Notes: generated by a model not told the origin, from the sequence alone. A stretch of 64,000 nt of DNA from Streptomyces fuscichromogenes (GCF_014645815.1 NZ_BMML01000036.1:20205-84204); one strand, 5' to 3'; numbered from the stretch's first letter, positions 17,679 through 26,777 are shown. Made by a program: numbers and translations.

Positions 17679-19886
17679 CTAGAGGTCGTCCGATGCGCCC
17701 AGGCCGGTCAGCGCGCCCACCGGGTCCAGGTCGGGGGTGCCTCTGGGCCACCAGTCGTCGTGGCCCGGCTCCGACTCGTAGGCGTACCACAGGCCGTCGC
17801 GGCCGAAGCGGAGCTGGAGCCGGCCGCCGGGGTGGGTGAGGTGGTTGCGCCACGGCCGGAAGGCCGGGAGGTCGGCGGCGAGCAGCAGCGGCCGGGCCCG
17901 GTCGAAGCGGCCGGCCGGCGGGTCCCAGGGCTCCTCCAGCACGGCCAGCCCCGCCAGGCCGCCCTGGCGCCAGGCGGCGACCGCGCGCGCCAGGTCGCCC
18001 GGCGTACGGTCCACGGCGTCCGCGAGCGCGGCGTAGAGGGCACGGGTGGACGCGGTCAGGCCGGAACCCGGGCGGGCCGCGGCGAGCCGCACCGCGTCCT
18101 GCCACAGGGTCAGGTCGCCGACCGGGTCGCGTCCGGTGGTGAGCAGGGCGTGGGCGCGGGCCGCCGCGTCGGTGGCCAGCTGGTCCAGCGCGAACGGGTC
18201 CGGGCCGCCGGGCACCCCCGGATAGACCGGGGGCTGTTCCGGGTGCGCCGGGGCCGGTGACGGGGGCGGCAGCGGCGGAAGCCGGCGCGGCACCAGAGCC
18301 TCGGTGGCCCGGACGCCCGGCAGCGAGGCCGGCCGCCGCTCCCGGGCCGCGCGGGCGGCGCTGCGCCGGGACAGCGCGTCGAGCACCTCGCGCTCCCCGC
18401 GGCCGCGCAGCAGGAGCAGCACGAACGGGTCGGCGTCCAGCAGCCGCGCGGTCTGGTAGCAGAGGGCGGCCGCATGCTTGCAGGGGTGGCCGAAGTCCGG
18501 GCAGCTGCACCGGGGTTCGAGCTCGCCGGGCCCCGGCAGCAACGGCACCCCACTGTCGGCGAGGGTCTGCGGCAGCTCCTTGTCGAGCAGCGCGGCGATG
18601 TCGGCGGGCCGGTCGGCGGCGGCCTCCAGCAGCCGCTCCCACTCGTCCTCGCCGAAGGTCCGCAGGCTCAGCTGCACGCGGTACGGCCGGGGCCGGCTCC
18701 CCTGCACATACGCGAGGACCAGCCCCGGGGTCACGGTGATGGCGTCCACGTGCCCGCGCTCGGCGTAACCCCGCCCCCGCGCCAGCCGCTTGACGTCCAG
18801 CGCGCCCTCCTCCAGCGCCCGCACCCAGGCATTGCCCCACCAGGTCTCCGCGAAGCCGGAACCGGCTGCGGAGGCACCGGAGGAGAGGGAAGGGAAGGTG
18901 CGGCGGAGTTCGGTGTCGCGGTGCGGGGTGGCCATGGTGGGGGGCAGGCGGGGAACGGTCGAGGTGCCCGGGGCGGCGGGGCCGGGAGCGGGGGTGCTCG
19001 GCTCCGGGTGGTGCGGGGCCTCGGCGGGAGCGGGCACCTCGGCCGGCGCGGGGCGCCGTGCGGGAGCGGCGGGCGCGTCCTCGGCCGGTTCGGGAAGCGC
19101 GGCGGCAGAGGCGTGCGGCGAAGCCGCGTCGGTGGCCCGGGAGAGCCGCCATGCCGGGGGCCGCGCGCCCTCGGGGCGCTCCGCCGGAGCTTCCCGGCCC
19201 GCCCGCACGCCGGCCTGCACGGGCTCAGCCGGTTCAGCCGGGTCAGTCGGGTCAGCCAGGTCAATCGGGTCAGCCGGGTCAGCCGGGTCGGTCTCGTCCT
19301 TCGGCATCAGGAACGCCGTCGCCAGGTACTGCTTCAGGTCGCGGGCGGTGCGGCCGCGAGCCGCGGGCGCCGGAGCCGGTGACGGCGAGGGCGAGGGCGA
19401 TCGCCGTACCGGGCGGGGCTGGGAGGTCTGCGGGGCGTCCGCCGCAGCGGCCTCCTCGGCCCGCCGCGCCTCCGCGCGGGCCGCCCGCAGCGCCGCCCGC
19501 GCGACGTCTCCGGGACGACCGGACGGCGGGACGGCCGTGACGGCGGCAAAGGCGCCGGGGCCGGGGCCGGCCTGCCCGTTACCGCCGCCTTCGCCGTCAC
19601 CGTCGGCGGCAGCACCGGCGCCGGGCTCGGATTCGGGCTCGGGCTCGGGCTCGGTATGCCGCTGCTCGGCCCCCTTCGCGGCGGCGGCCACCCGCAGCGC
19701 CAGACGTGCGGCGTCCCCCGGCCTGGGCGCCCGCTCCGCGCGCTCCCCCGCTGCCTCGGCCGCCGCCTCGACCGCCGCCCCCGGCGGGACGGTCCCGTCG
19801 CCCCCGGTCTCCGCCCCGTGCCCGCGCGCCGCCCGCAGCGCGCGCCGGGCCGCGTCCCCGGGACGCTGCTCGGCCCCGTCGCTCAT
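17679..19886 (-). CDS. SWIM zinc-finger protein with repetitive N-terminal region
   Basis: This is a 735-residue protein. The SWIM motif is CSCPDFGHPCKHAAALCY (CxCx-n-CxH pattern), centred near residue 470. The start ATG 19886 overlaps the stop of the upstream SNF2 helicase gene (ATGA), so the two are coupled; SWIM proteins paired with SNF2 ATPases are a common bacterial arrangement. The first 300 or so residues are low-complexity and contain three copies of RPGDxARxALRxA, a Glu-Pro run, a Ser-Pro run and a Asp-Pro-Ala array. The C-terminal region is Leu/Ala/Arg-rich. The pair is likely to act on DNA or nucleoprotein; the precise role is unknown. Confidence 0.8.
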   Translation of the reverse strand: MSDGAEQRPGDAARRALRAARGHGAETGGDGTVPPGAAVEAAAEAAGERAERAPRPGDAARLALRVAAAAKGAEQRHTEPEPEPESEPGAGAAADGDGEGGGNGQAGPGPGAFAAVTAVPPSGRPGDVARAALRAARAEARRAEEAAAADAPQTSQPRPVRRSPSPSPSPAPAPAARGRTARDLKQYLATAFLMPKDETDPADPADPIDLADPTDPAEPAEPVQAGVRAGREAPAERPEGARPPAWRLSRATDAASPHASAAALPEPAEDAPAAPARRPAPAEVPAPAEAPHHPEPSTPAPGPAAPGTSTVPRLPPTMATPHRDTELRRTFPSLSSGASAAGSGFAETWWGNAWVRALEEGALDVKRLARGRGYAERGHVDAITVTPGLVLAYVQGSRPRPYRVQLSLRTFGEDEWERLLEAAADRPADIAALLDKELPQTLADSGVPLLPGPGELEPRCSCPDFGHPCKHAAALCYQTARLLDADPFVLLLLRGRGEREVLDALSRRSAARAARERRPASLPGVRATEALVPRRLPPLPPPSPAPAHPEQPPVYPGVPGGPDPFALDQLATDAAARAHALLTTGRDPVGDLTLWQDAVRLAAARPGSGLTASTRALYAALADAVDRTPGDLARAVAAWRQGGLAGLAVLEEPWDPPAGRFDRARPLLLAADLPAFRPWRNHLTHPGGRLQLRFGRDGLWYAYESEPGHDDWWPRGTPDLDPVGALTGLGASDDL
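19222..19293. repeat. 9-bp tandem repeat inside SWIM gene (8 units)
   Basis: Eight adjacent 9-base units with consensus GGGTCAGCC encode an Asp-Pro-Ala type array on the minus strand. Units differ by one to three bases. Since the unit length is a multiple of three, gain or loss keeps the reading frame. Confidence 0.85.
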
Positions 19887-22693
19887 GACGTCCTCCGCAG
19901 CGACACCAGGTCGGACAGCTCGCGGTCCGTCAGTTCGGTCAGGGCGGACTCGCCGGAGCCCAGGATCGCGTCGGCGAGGGCCCGCTTGGCCTCCAGCATC
20001 TCGGCGATGCGGTCCTCGACGGTGCCCTCGGTGACCAGGCGGTGCACCTGGACCGGCTGGGTCTGGCCGATGCGGTACGCGCGGTCGGTGGCCTGTTCCT
20101 CCACTGCCGGGTTCCACCAGCGGTCGAAGTGGACGACATGGCCGGCGCGGGTGAGGTTGAGGCCGGTGCCCGCGGCCTTCAGGGACAGCACGAGGACCGG
20201 GGTCGCACCGGCCTGGAAGCGGTCGACCATGCGCTCCCGCTCCGGCACCGGGGTGCCGCCGTGCAGCAGGTCGACCGGGACCGCGCGGGCCTGGAGGTGC
20301 GCGGTGATCATGCGGGCCATGCCGACGTACTGCGTGAAGACGAGGACCGAGCCGTCCTCGGCCAGCACGGTGTCCAACAGCTCGTCGAGCAGGGTGAGTT
20401 TGCCGGAGCGGGCGGCCAGTCCCTCGATGCGGGACTCCTCCTTCAGGTACAGCCCGGGGTGGTCGCAGATCTGCTTGAGGGCGCCGAGGAGCTTGAGCAC
20501 CAGGCCGCGGCGCGCGATGCCGTCCGCCGTCTCGATGGCGAGCAGCGACTCACGGACCACCGCCTCGTAGAGCGCGGCCTGTTCGCGGGTGAGCGGGACG
20601 GGGTGGTCGGTCTCCGTCTTGGGCGGGAGTTCGGGGACGATCCCGGGGTCGGACTTCTTGCGGCGCAGCAGGAACGGCCGGACCAGGCGGGCCAGCCGGG
20701 TCACCGCCTCCGCGTCCTCCCCGTTCTCCACGGCGCGGGCGTGCCGGGCGCGGAAGGACTTGAGCGGGCCGAGGAGTCCCGGGGTGGTCCAGTCGAGGAG
20801 GGCCCAGAGTTCGGAGAGGTTGTTCTCCACGGGGGTGCCGGTGAGGGCCACGCGCGCGGGGGTCGGGATGGTGCGCAGCGCCTTGGCGGTGGCCGAGTAG
20901 GGGTTCTTGACGTGCTGTGCCTCGTCCGCGACGACCATGCTCCAGGGCTGTTCGGCGAGCGTGGCCACGGTGGCGCGCATGGTGCCGTACGTGGTGAGGA
21001 CGAAGCCGCCGGCGAGGCCCTCCAGGGTGCGGTCGGGGCCGTGGAAGCGGCGGACCGGGACGCCGGGCGCGAACCGGGCGATCTCCCGCTGCCAGTTGCC
21101 GAGCAGCGAGGCCGGGCAGACCACCAGGGTCGGCTCGGTGCGGGCCCGCTTCAGGTGCAGGGCGATGACGGTGATCGTCTTGCCGAGGCCCATGTCGTCG
21201 GCGAGACAGCCGCCGAGGCCGAGGGAGGTCATCAGGTCGAGCCAGGCCAGACCGCGGAGCTGGTAGTCGCGCAGGGTGGCGTGCAGACCGGCGGGCGGCT
21301 CGGCCGGACGGAGGCCGGCCGTGAGGCGGTCGCGCAGGGTCGCGAGGAGGCCGACGGGGACCGCCTCGACCCGCTCGCCGTCCACCTCGGCCTCACCGGT
21401 GAGCGCCACGGAGAGCGCGTCGACGGGGTCGAGCAGGCCCAGTTCGCGTCTGCGGGCCTTGCGGACGAGGGCGGGGTCGACGAGCACCCAGCGGTCCCGC
21501 AGCCGTACGACAGGGCGGTGGGCCTCGGCGAGGGCGTCCATCTCGGCGTCGCTGAGCGGATCGCCGCCGAGCGCCAGCTGCCAGCGGAACTGGAGCAGTT
21601 CCTCGCTCTCGAAGAAGCCGGTGCCGTCGGTGGCCGAGCCGGGTGCGGTGCGGACCACGGCCGCGGCGGTCAGGTCCTGGGCCAGGTCCCGGGGCCAGTG
21701 CACGGCGACGCCGGCCGCGGCGAGTCTGGTCGCCGCCACGCCGAGCAGCTGTCCCAGTTCCTCCTCGGAGAGCGCGAGCACGTCCGGCACGTCCTGCTCC
21801 GCCAGGCGGTCCAGCGGCGGCCACACCCGCGCGGCCCGGCGCACGGCCAGTGCCGCGTCCACCCGCGCGCGGGGGCCGAAGGCGGCGTCGGAGGTGCCCG
21901 CCCACAGCGCCGCCGCGTCGGTCAGCAGGGTCGGGTCGGCCAGGCTGTGCACCTGGACGATCGCCGCTCCCGCGCGGCGCGCGCCCTCGGCGTCGTCGAA
22001 CAGGTCGTACGCCGACAGGTCCAGGCGCAGCGAGATCCGCACGCCCGCGTCCATGCCGGCGGCGACCTCCGCGGCCCACTCGTGGGCGTCGGGCAGCCGC
22101 TGGGGTTCGCGGGCGGCGAAGGGCCGGCCCGAGGTGTACGGGGCGGCCGGGGTGCGGGGCAGGGTGTCGGCGACCGCGTCCAGGAAGGAGCGGATCAGTG
22201 CCTCCGGCCGGGGCAGCAGGAGCGGGCCGGGGCCGGGCAGCGGGACGGCGTGGCCCTCGGCGGGCAGGGCGGCGGCGACCGCGCGCAGGTGGGCGATGTC
22301 GGCGGGCTCCAGGGGGCCGGCCCGCCAGGCGTCGTGGCCGGCCGGGGTGAGGCCGGGCAGCAGCCGGCCGCGGGCGGCGAGCCGCAGCGCGTGCAGGGCG
22401 GCGGCGCCCCAGCAGGCGGTGGCGGGATGGGCGGCCGGGTCGCGGCGGGCCCGGACGAGCAGCGGAAGGGCGTCGGCGAGCGGCAGGGTGAGCGCGGGCA
22501 CCTGCCGGCGGCGGACACCGGTGGTGCCGTGCCGTCGTACGACCGTCAGCTCCTCGGTCGCGGCGGCGGGCAGCGGGTCCCCGTCGGGGTCCCAGAAGGC
22601 GATCCGGCCCTGGCGCGGGAGGTCGGCGGGCAGATAGACCGCCGCGAGGCGCACCGGTACGCCCGGGTCGGCCTCGGCCGTCGTGCCGCTCAT
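19883..22693 (-). CDS. SNF2-family DEAD/DEAH-box helicase
   Basis: This is a 936-residue SNF2 ATPase. The N-terminal 400 residues form the bacterial SNF2-associated domain. The ATPase core has Walker A DDMGLGKTITVIALHLKR, Walker B VVADEAQH, TGTPVENNLSELWALLDW (motif III), and the helicase C half FTQYVGMARMI, LSLKAAGTGLNLTRA and DRAYRIGQTQPVQVHRL. The start ATG 22693 has GGGAGG about 11 bases upstream; a GTG four codons earlier overlaps that Shine-Dalgarno and is unlikely. It is the first gene of a two-gene operon with the SWIM protein. It is likely to be a DNA translocase acting in repair or transcription. Confidence 0.9.
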   Translation of the reverse strand: MSGTTAEADPGVPVRLAAVYLPADLPRQGRIAFWDPDGDPLPAAATEELTVVRRHGTTGVRRRQVPALTLPLADALPLLVRARRDPAAHPATACWGAAALHALRLAARGRLLPGLTPAGHDAWRAGPLEPADIAHLRAVAAALPAEGHAVPLPGPGPLLLPRPEALIRSFLDAVADTLPRTPAAPYTSGRPFAAREPQRLPDAHEWAAEVAAGMDAGVRISLRLDLSAYDLFDDAEGARRAGAAIVQVHSLADPTLLTDAAALWAGTSDAAFGPRARVDAALAVRRAARVWPPLDRLAEQDVPDVLALSEEELGQLLGVAATRLAAAGVAVHWPRDLAQDLTAAAVVRTAPGSATDGTGFFESEELLQFRWQLALGGDPLSDAEMDALAEAHRPVVRLRDRWVLVDPALVRKARRRELGLLDPVDALSVALTGEAEVDGERVEAVPVGLLATLRDRLTAGLRPAEPPAGLHATLRDYQLRGLAWLDLMTSLGLGGCLADDMGLGKTITVIALHLKRARTEPTLVVCPASLLGNWQREIARFAPGVPVRRFHGPDRTLEGLAGGFVLTTYGTMRATVATLAEQPWSMVVADEAQHVKNPYSATAKALRTIPTPARVALTGTPVENNLSELWALLDWTTPGLLGPLKSFRARHARAVENGEDAEAVTRLARLVRPFLLRRKKSDPGIVPELPPKTETDHPVPLTREQAALYEAVVRESLLAIETADGIARRGLVLKLLGALKQICDHPGLYLKEESRIEGLAARSGKLTLLDELLDTVLAEDGSVLVFTQYVGMARMITAHLQARAVPVDLLHGGTPVPERERMVDRFQAGATPVLVLSLKAAGTGLNLTRAGHVVHFDRWWNPAVEEQATDRAYRIGQTQPVQVHRLVTEGTVEDRIAEMLEAKRALADAILGSGESALTELTDRELSDLVSLRRTS

Positions 22694-22790
22694 ACGTTCT
22701 GCCACCTCCCGCCCAGCTGTCGGATCAGACGTCTTCGACTGTACGGGCGGGGTCTGACAACCGGCCCCGGCGACCGGCCGGGGCGGCGCC

Positions 22791-23372
22791 TCACGGAACG
22801 GTGCGCGAGACGACGTAGATCATCGGGAAGTTGGGGTCGGCCGTGTTCACGACCACGTCCTGGGTGGGCGCCGGGTTCTTCTGCTTGTGCGTCAGGCCCG
22901 ACCAGGTCCCGGGGCCGGTGAACTTCCAGCCGCTGATCTTCTGGTCGCGGGAGCTGATGGTGATGTCGTCCTTCCTGAGCGCGTCCCGGTTGACGCCCAT
23001 GCCCTCCAGGAAGCTGTCCAGTCCGGCGCTGTTGGTGCGGAACTGGACGTAGAGACGGCTGGTCTTCCAGTTGTTGGTCTCGTAGTAGGCGATCGTGTCG
23101 GCCGGGTGCGGGACCGGCACCTGGTAGAGGCGTCGCTGCACCTTCGACGGCCAGCCCGCGGTGAGGCCGGTCGCCGAGTACTTGGACTCCTTGTCCTTGC
23201 CGCTGTCGCGGCTCTGGGCGGCGGAGATCACCAGATAGCCGGCCGGCACACCGATGAGCAGCCCGATGATCAGCAGCGTCAGCGCCCGGCGCTTGGCCTT
23301 GTGCCCCGGGGTCTCGGGCGGGCGCCGCGGTTCCTCCGGGGACGCGGCCTGGCGGGGCAGCGCAGCGGTCAT
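22791..23372 (-). CDS. Single-pass membrane protein, operon partner of ROK kinase
   Basis: This is a 193-residue protein with a cytosolic Pro/Arg-rich N-terminus, one membrane helix (ALTLLIIGLLIGVPAGYLVI) and an outward-facing domain with GWPSKVQRRLYQVPVPHPAD and YYETNNWKTSRLYVQF. The start ATG 23372 overlaps the stop of the ROK kinase gene (ATGA). I do not recognise the family; homologues in Streptomyces would be annotated as hypothetical. No catalytic motif is visible. Confidence 0.75.
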   Translation of the reverse strand: MTAALPRQAASPEEPRRPPETPGHKAKRRALTLLIIGLLIGVPAGYLVISAAQSRDSGKDKESKYSATGLTAGWPSKVQRRLYQVPVPHPADTIAYYETNNWKTSRLYVQFRTNSAGLDSFLEGMGVNRDALRKDDITISSRDQKISGWKFTGPGTWSGLTHKQKNPAPTQDVVVNTADPNFPMIYVVSRTVP

Positions 23373-24514
23373 GCGGTGTCCCGGGTACGGCGGGCCTCCG
23401 CGAACCGCTCGTAGCGCTCGTAGCGCTCCACCCGGCGCCGGTTGGCGCGCCGGAACCGGCGGGCGACGAGCCGGGCCAGGTCGGCGGCACCGACCATGCC
23501 GGCCTCGGGGCCCAGCTGGGCGCGGGCGATCCGGGCTTCGGGGCGGTAGCCGCGGCCGGTCAGCTGGCGCTTGAACGCGTCCCGCGCGGGGCCGATCAGC
23601 AGGTCGTCGGCGGCGCTGACGCCACCGCCGATCACGAAGCAGGACGGGTCGAGGGCGGCGGCGAGGTTGGCGATGCCGACGCCGAGCCACTGGCCGATGT
23701 CCTGGAGCAGCTCGATGCACATCGCGTCGCCCTCGCGGGCCAGCTCCGTGATCATCGGGCCGGAGATCTCGTTGATGTTGCCCTTGACGTGCTCGATGAT
23801 CCCGTAGGCCACCGGGGAGTCGGCCGCGGCCAGCTCCTTGGCCTCGCGGACCAGCGCGTTGCCGGAGCTGTACTGCTCCCAGCAGCCGCGGTTGCCGCAC
23901 GGGCAGCGGTGGCCGCCGGGCACGACCTGCATATGGCCGAACTCGCCGGCGACGCCGTACTTGCCGCGCTTGACCTGGCCGTCCTCCAGGATGGCGCCGC
24001 CGATGCCGGTACCGAGCGTGATCATGACGAGGTGGTCCTCGCCGCGGCCGGCGCCGAAGCGCCACTCGGCCCAGGCGGCGGCGTTGGCGTCGTTGTCGAC
24101 CAGGACGGGCACGGCGAGCCGGCCGGCGAGCCGGTCGCGCAGCGGCTCGTTCCGCCAGGACAGGTGCGGCGCGAACAGCACGCGGTTGCGGTCGGCGTCG
24201 ACCCAGCCGGCGGCGCCGATGCCGACGGCGTGCACGTCGTGCCGGTCGGACAGGTCCAGGACCAGTTCGACGATCGTGTCCTCGACGACCTTCGGGCTCT
24301 TGGACTTGTCCGGGGTCTCCGTGCGGAGCTTCTCCAGGATGTTGCCGTCGGCGTCCACGACGCCTGCCATGACCTTGGTGCCGCCGATGTCGATGCCGAC
24401 CGTCGGCACGCGCGGGGCCGTCAGGTGGGACCGGCGCTCCCTGGTGCCGACGGTACGCAGGACCGGGGCCCGGCGGGAGCCGATGGGGGCGGTGAGGTCG
24501 CGGTAGGTGCTCAT
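23369..24514 (-). CDS. ROK family sugar kinase (glucokinase-like)
   Basis: This is a 381-residue ROK protein. It has the phosphate motif VGIDIGGTKVMAGVVD, the sugar-binding VLVDNDANAAAWAEW with catalytic Asp, TLGTGIGGAI, and the ROK zinc signature GGHRCPCGNRGCWEQYSSG. A 45-residue N-terminal extension (MSTYRDLTAPIGSRR) precedes the domain; no winged helix is present, so it is an enzyme rather than a repressor. It phosphorylates glucose or a related sugar with ATP. A GntR-type operator candidate lies 145 bases upstream of the start, next to the divergent regulator's own gene, so the kinase is likely to belong to its regulon. Confidence 0.85.
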   Translation of the reverse strand: MSTYRDLTAPIGSRRAPVLRTVGTRERRSHLTAPRVPTVGIDIGGTKVMAGVVDADGNILEKLRTETPDKSKSPKVVEDTIVELVLDLSDRHDVHAVGIGAAGWVDADRNRVLFAPHLSWRNEPLRDRLAGRLAVPVLVDNDANAAAWAEWRFGAGRGEDHLVMITLGTGIGGAILEDGQVKRGKYGVAGEFGHMQVVPGGHRCPCGNRGCWEQYSSGNALVREAKELAAADSPVAYGIIEHVKGNINEISGPMITELAREGDAMCIELLQDIGQWLGVGIANLAAALDPSCFVIGGGVSAADDLLIGPARDAFKRQLTGRGYRPEARIARAQLGPEAGMVGAADLARLVARRFRRANRRRVERYERYERFAEARRTRDTA

Positions 24515-24593
24515 CGGGCTTGATTGTGCCTCACCGTGAGAAAGGGTGCCGTTCGGGGGACATAAGGAGATGCGCGCCGTCGCCGGGTGCCGG

Positions 24594-24640
24594 TGCGTCG
24601 TGGCTGGTCGCACAGTTCCCCGCGCCCCCGGAGGGGCGCC
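24594..24640. repeat. Dispersed hairpin element, copy 1
   Basis: This intergenic block reads GTGCGTCG, then GGTCGCACAGTTCCCCGCGC and a GC-rich hairpin (GCGCCCC/GGGGCGC). It closely matches a second block at 59464-59508. The shared core is GCxCAGTTCCCCGCGCCCC with the complementary GGGGCGC arm. Elements of this type occur many times in Streptomyces genomes between genes. It may act as a terminator after the GntR gene (stop at 24692). Confidence 0.65.
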
Positions 24641-24658
24641 GCACAACCCTCGTCATAT

Positions 24659-24668
24659 TGTCAGGACA
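24659..24668. promoter_or_regulatory. Operator candidate for GntR regulator, site 2
   Basis: TGTCAGGACA, within TATTGTCAGGACATTAG, differs in one base from the perfect palindrome TGTCCGGACA found upstream of the divergent gene pair at 25508. It lies between the GntR gene stop and the ROK kinase start, in the expected promoter zone of the kinase operon. Confidence 0.55.
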
Positions 24669-24691
24669 TTAGAACCAGAATCTCGGCGCGT

Positions 24692-25456
24692 TCAGGACCG
24701 TACGAGCAGCTGGAACTCGAAGGAGTACCGGGTCGGGCGGTAGATGTGGTCGCCGAACTCGACGGCGCGGCCGGTGTCGTCGTACGTGGTGCGCTGCATG
24801 GTGAGCAGCGGGGCGCCCTCGGGCTCGGCGAGCCGCTCCGCCTCGGCGGCCGTGGCACCGCGCGCGCCGATGGACTGACGGGCGCTGTGCAGGGTGATCC
24901 CGGCGGCCCGCATGAGCCGGTACAGGCCGGTCGCCTCCAGCTGGACGGTGTCCAGGTCGAGCAGGCCGGGCGGCAGGTAGTTGGTCAGGTACGCCATCGG
25001 CTCGCCGTGCGCCAGCCGCAGCCGCTCGATCCGGTGCACCTCGGTGCCCTCGGCCAGCCCGAGCGCGGCCGCGACCTCCGCGGACGCCGGGACGACGGTG
25101 TTGGCCAGCACCTTCGTCGCGGGGCGCTGGCCTGCCGACTCCAGGTCGTCGTAGAGGCTGCTGAGCTCCAGCGGGCGCTTGACCTGGCTGTGCACGACCT
25201 GGGTGCCGACACCCCGACGGCGTACGAGCAGGCCCTTGTCCACGAGGGACTGGATGGCCTGGCGGACGGTCGGGCGGGACAGGCCGAGCCGTGCGGCGAG
25301 CTCGATCTCGTTGCCCAGCAGGCTGCCGGGGGTGAGCGAGCCGTGTTCGATGGCCGCCTCCAGCTGCTGGGCGAGCTGGAAGTACAACGGCACCGGGGAG
25401 CTCCGGTCCACACTGAGGTCGAGCGACACGGTCGGGTCCACATCTGGTTTCGGCAC
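24692..25456 (-). CDS. GntR-family transcriptional regulator with UTRA domain
   Basis: This is a 254-residue regulator. The N-terminal winged helix (about 15-85) contains PLYFQLAQQLEAAIEHGSL, ELAARLGLSRPTVRQAIQSL and KGLLVRRRGVGTQVV, the HutC/GntR signature. The C-terminal UTRA sensor domain (about 100-245) has VHRIERLRLAHGEPMAYLTN and ends RPTRYSFEFQLLV. It would bind a phosphorylated sugar or a similar effector. GTG 25456 is the start. Palindromes TGTCCGGACA and TGTCAGGACA lie upstream of its own promoter and of the ROK gene, which suggests autoregulation and local control. Confidence 0.88.
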   Translation of the reverse strand: MPKPDVDPTVSLDLSVDRSSPVPLYFQLAQQLEAAIEHGSLTPGSLLGNEIELAARLGLSRPTVRQAIQSLVDKGLLVRRRGVGTQVVHSQVKRPLELSSLYDDLESAGQRPATKVLANTVVPASAEVAAALGLAEGTEVHRIERLRLAHGEPMAYLTNYLPPGLLDLDTVQLEATGLYRLMRAAGITLHSARQSIGARGATAAEAERLAEPEGAPLLTMQRTTYDDTGRAVEFGDHIYRPTRYSFEFQLLVRS

Positions 25457-25507
25457 GGGCCCGAGCGTATCTCCGTGACGGGTTGACGGGAAGTTGTGTA
25501 GTTCGAT

Positions 25508-25517
25508 TGTCCGGACA
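25508..25517. promoter_or_regulatory. Operator candidate for GntR regulator, site 1
   Basis: TGTCCGGACA is a perfect 10-base palindrome in the 103-base region between divergent GntR and dehydrogenase starts. It lies about 50 bases from each start codon, so one site could repress both promoters. Confidence 0.6.
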
Positions 25518-25559
25518 TACGGATTGACAGCGCGCGGGCTTCACCAGCACCTTGTTCCC

Positions 25560-26570
25560 ATGCGCATCGGGGTCATCGGGACGGGCCGCATCGGCACCAT
25601 CCACGCGAACACGCTCAGCCGCAATCGCGAGGTCGGATCGCTGATCCTCACGGACGTGGATCCCCGGCGGGCCCAGGATCTGGCGCACCGGCTCGGCGAG
25701 ACGGCGGCGCCGGGGACGGACGAGATCTTCCAGTGGGGCGTGGACGCCGTCGTGATCACCGCCGCCACCTCCGCCCATGCCGACCTGATCGGCCGGGCCG
25801 CGCGCTCCGGACTGCCGGTCTTCTGCGAGAAGCCGATCGCCCTCGACCTGCCCGGCACCCTGCACGCCCTGGCGGAGGTGGAGAAGGCCGGGACGGTCCT
25901 CCAGATGGGCTTCCAGCGGCGGTTCGACAAGGGGTACATCGGTGCCCGCGAGGCGGTGCGTTCGGGCCGGCTCGGCCGGCTGCACACGGTACGGGCGCTG
26001 ACCTCCGACCAGTCCCCGCCCCCGCCGGAGTGGCTGCCGCTGTCCGGCGGGCTGTTCCGGGACACGCTGATCCACGACTTCGACGTACTGCGCTGGGTGA
26101 CCGGCCGCGAGGTCGTGGACGTGTACGCGACCGGCTCGGACGCGGGGCCCGCGATGTTCCGCGAGGCCGGTGACGTGGACACGGGCGCGGCGGTGCTCAC
26201 CCTGGACGACGGCACGCTGGCCACGGCCACCGCGGCCCGGCTGAACGGCGCCGGCTACGACGTGCGGATGGAGCTGTCCGGCGAACGGGACACCGTCGTG
26301 GTGGGCCTGGACGACCGTACGCCGGTGGCCTCGACCGAGCCGACCGGGCCACCGCCCGCGGACAAGCCGTGGCCCGGCTTCCTGGAGCGGTTCGGGCCCG
26401 CCTACGAGGCCGAGCTGTGCGCCTTCGTGGACGTGGTGCGGGGCCAGCTGACCAACCCCTGCGACGGGCGCGAGGCACTCCAGGCGCTGCGGATCGCGGA
26501 GGCCTGCGAGATCTCCCGGCACGAGCGCAGACCGGTGGCGCTCGCGGAGATCCCGGACCGCCTGGCCTGA
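25560..26570 (+). CDS. Gfo/Idh/MocA family oxidoreductase (inositol 2-dehydrogenase-like)
   Basis: This is a 336-residue NAD(P)-dependent dehydrogenase. The Rossmann start is MRIGVIGTGRIGTIHANTL, the family motif is FCEKPIALDL (EKP), and the catalytic region reads FRDTLIHDFDVLRWVTGRE (with the Asp and His of the DxxxH arrangement). These match myo-inositol 2-dehydrogenase and scyllo-inositol dehydrogenase subfamilies. It would oxidise a cyclic polyol or sugar. It is divergent from the GntR gene and shares the palindrome at 25508. No other inositol catabolic genes are adjacent, so the substrate is uncertain. Confidence 0.85.
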   Translation: MRIGVIGTGRIGTIHANTLSRNREVGSLILTDVDPRRAQDLAHRLGETAAPGTDEIFQWGVDAVVITAATSAHADLIGRAARSGLPVFCEKPIALDLPGTLHALAEVEKAGTVLQMGFQRRFDKGYIGAREAVRSGRLGRLHTVRALTSDQSPPPPEWLPLSGGLFRDTLIHDFDVLRWVTGREVVDVYATGSDAGPAMFREAGDVDTGAAVLTLDDGTLATATAARLNGAGYDVRMELSGERDTVVVGLDDRTPVASTEPTGPPPADKPWPGFLERFGPAYEAELCAFVDVVRGQLTNPCDGREALQALRIAEACEISRHERRPVALAEIPDRLA

Positions 26571-26734
26571 CCGGCAGCGGCCACCGGCACACCGGGAGGC
26601 CGCGGCCCCTCGCATCACCGCTCACGGCCGACGGATCCGCACCGGACCGGCCCGCGACACCTACCTCGGCGCGGGCTCGGTCGCCAGGTTAACTTCCCGA
26701 AAACTTAACGGACTTGGCGGGAAATTCTTCAGAC

Positions 26735-26777
26735 TTGTCATTGACATGCCATCGTCTACGCGCGTCATCATGGAGCC
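26735..26777 (+). promoter_or_regulatory. Putative promoter of the RNase gene
   Basis: A TTGACA hexamer at 26741-26746 lies 31 bases before the start ATG, followed by TGCCATCGTCTACGCGCG. No good -10 hexamer is visible 17 bases on. The leader is very short, and GGAG is only two bases from the ATG, so start selection may be unusual. Confidence 0.35.
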
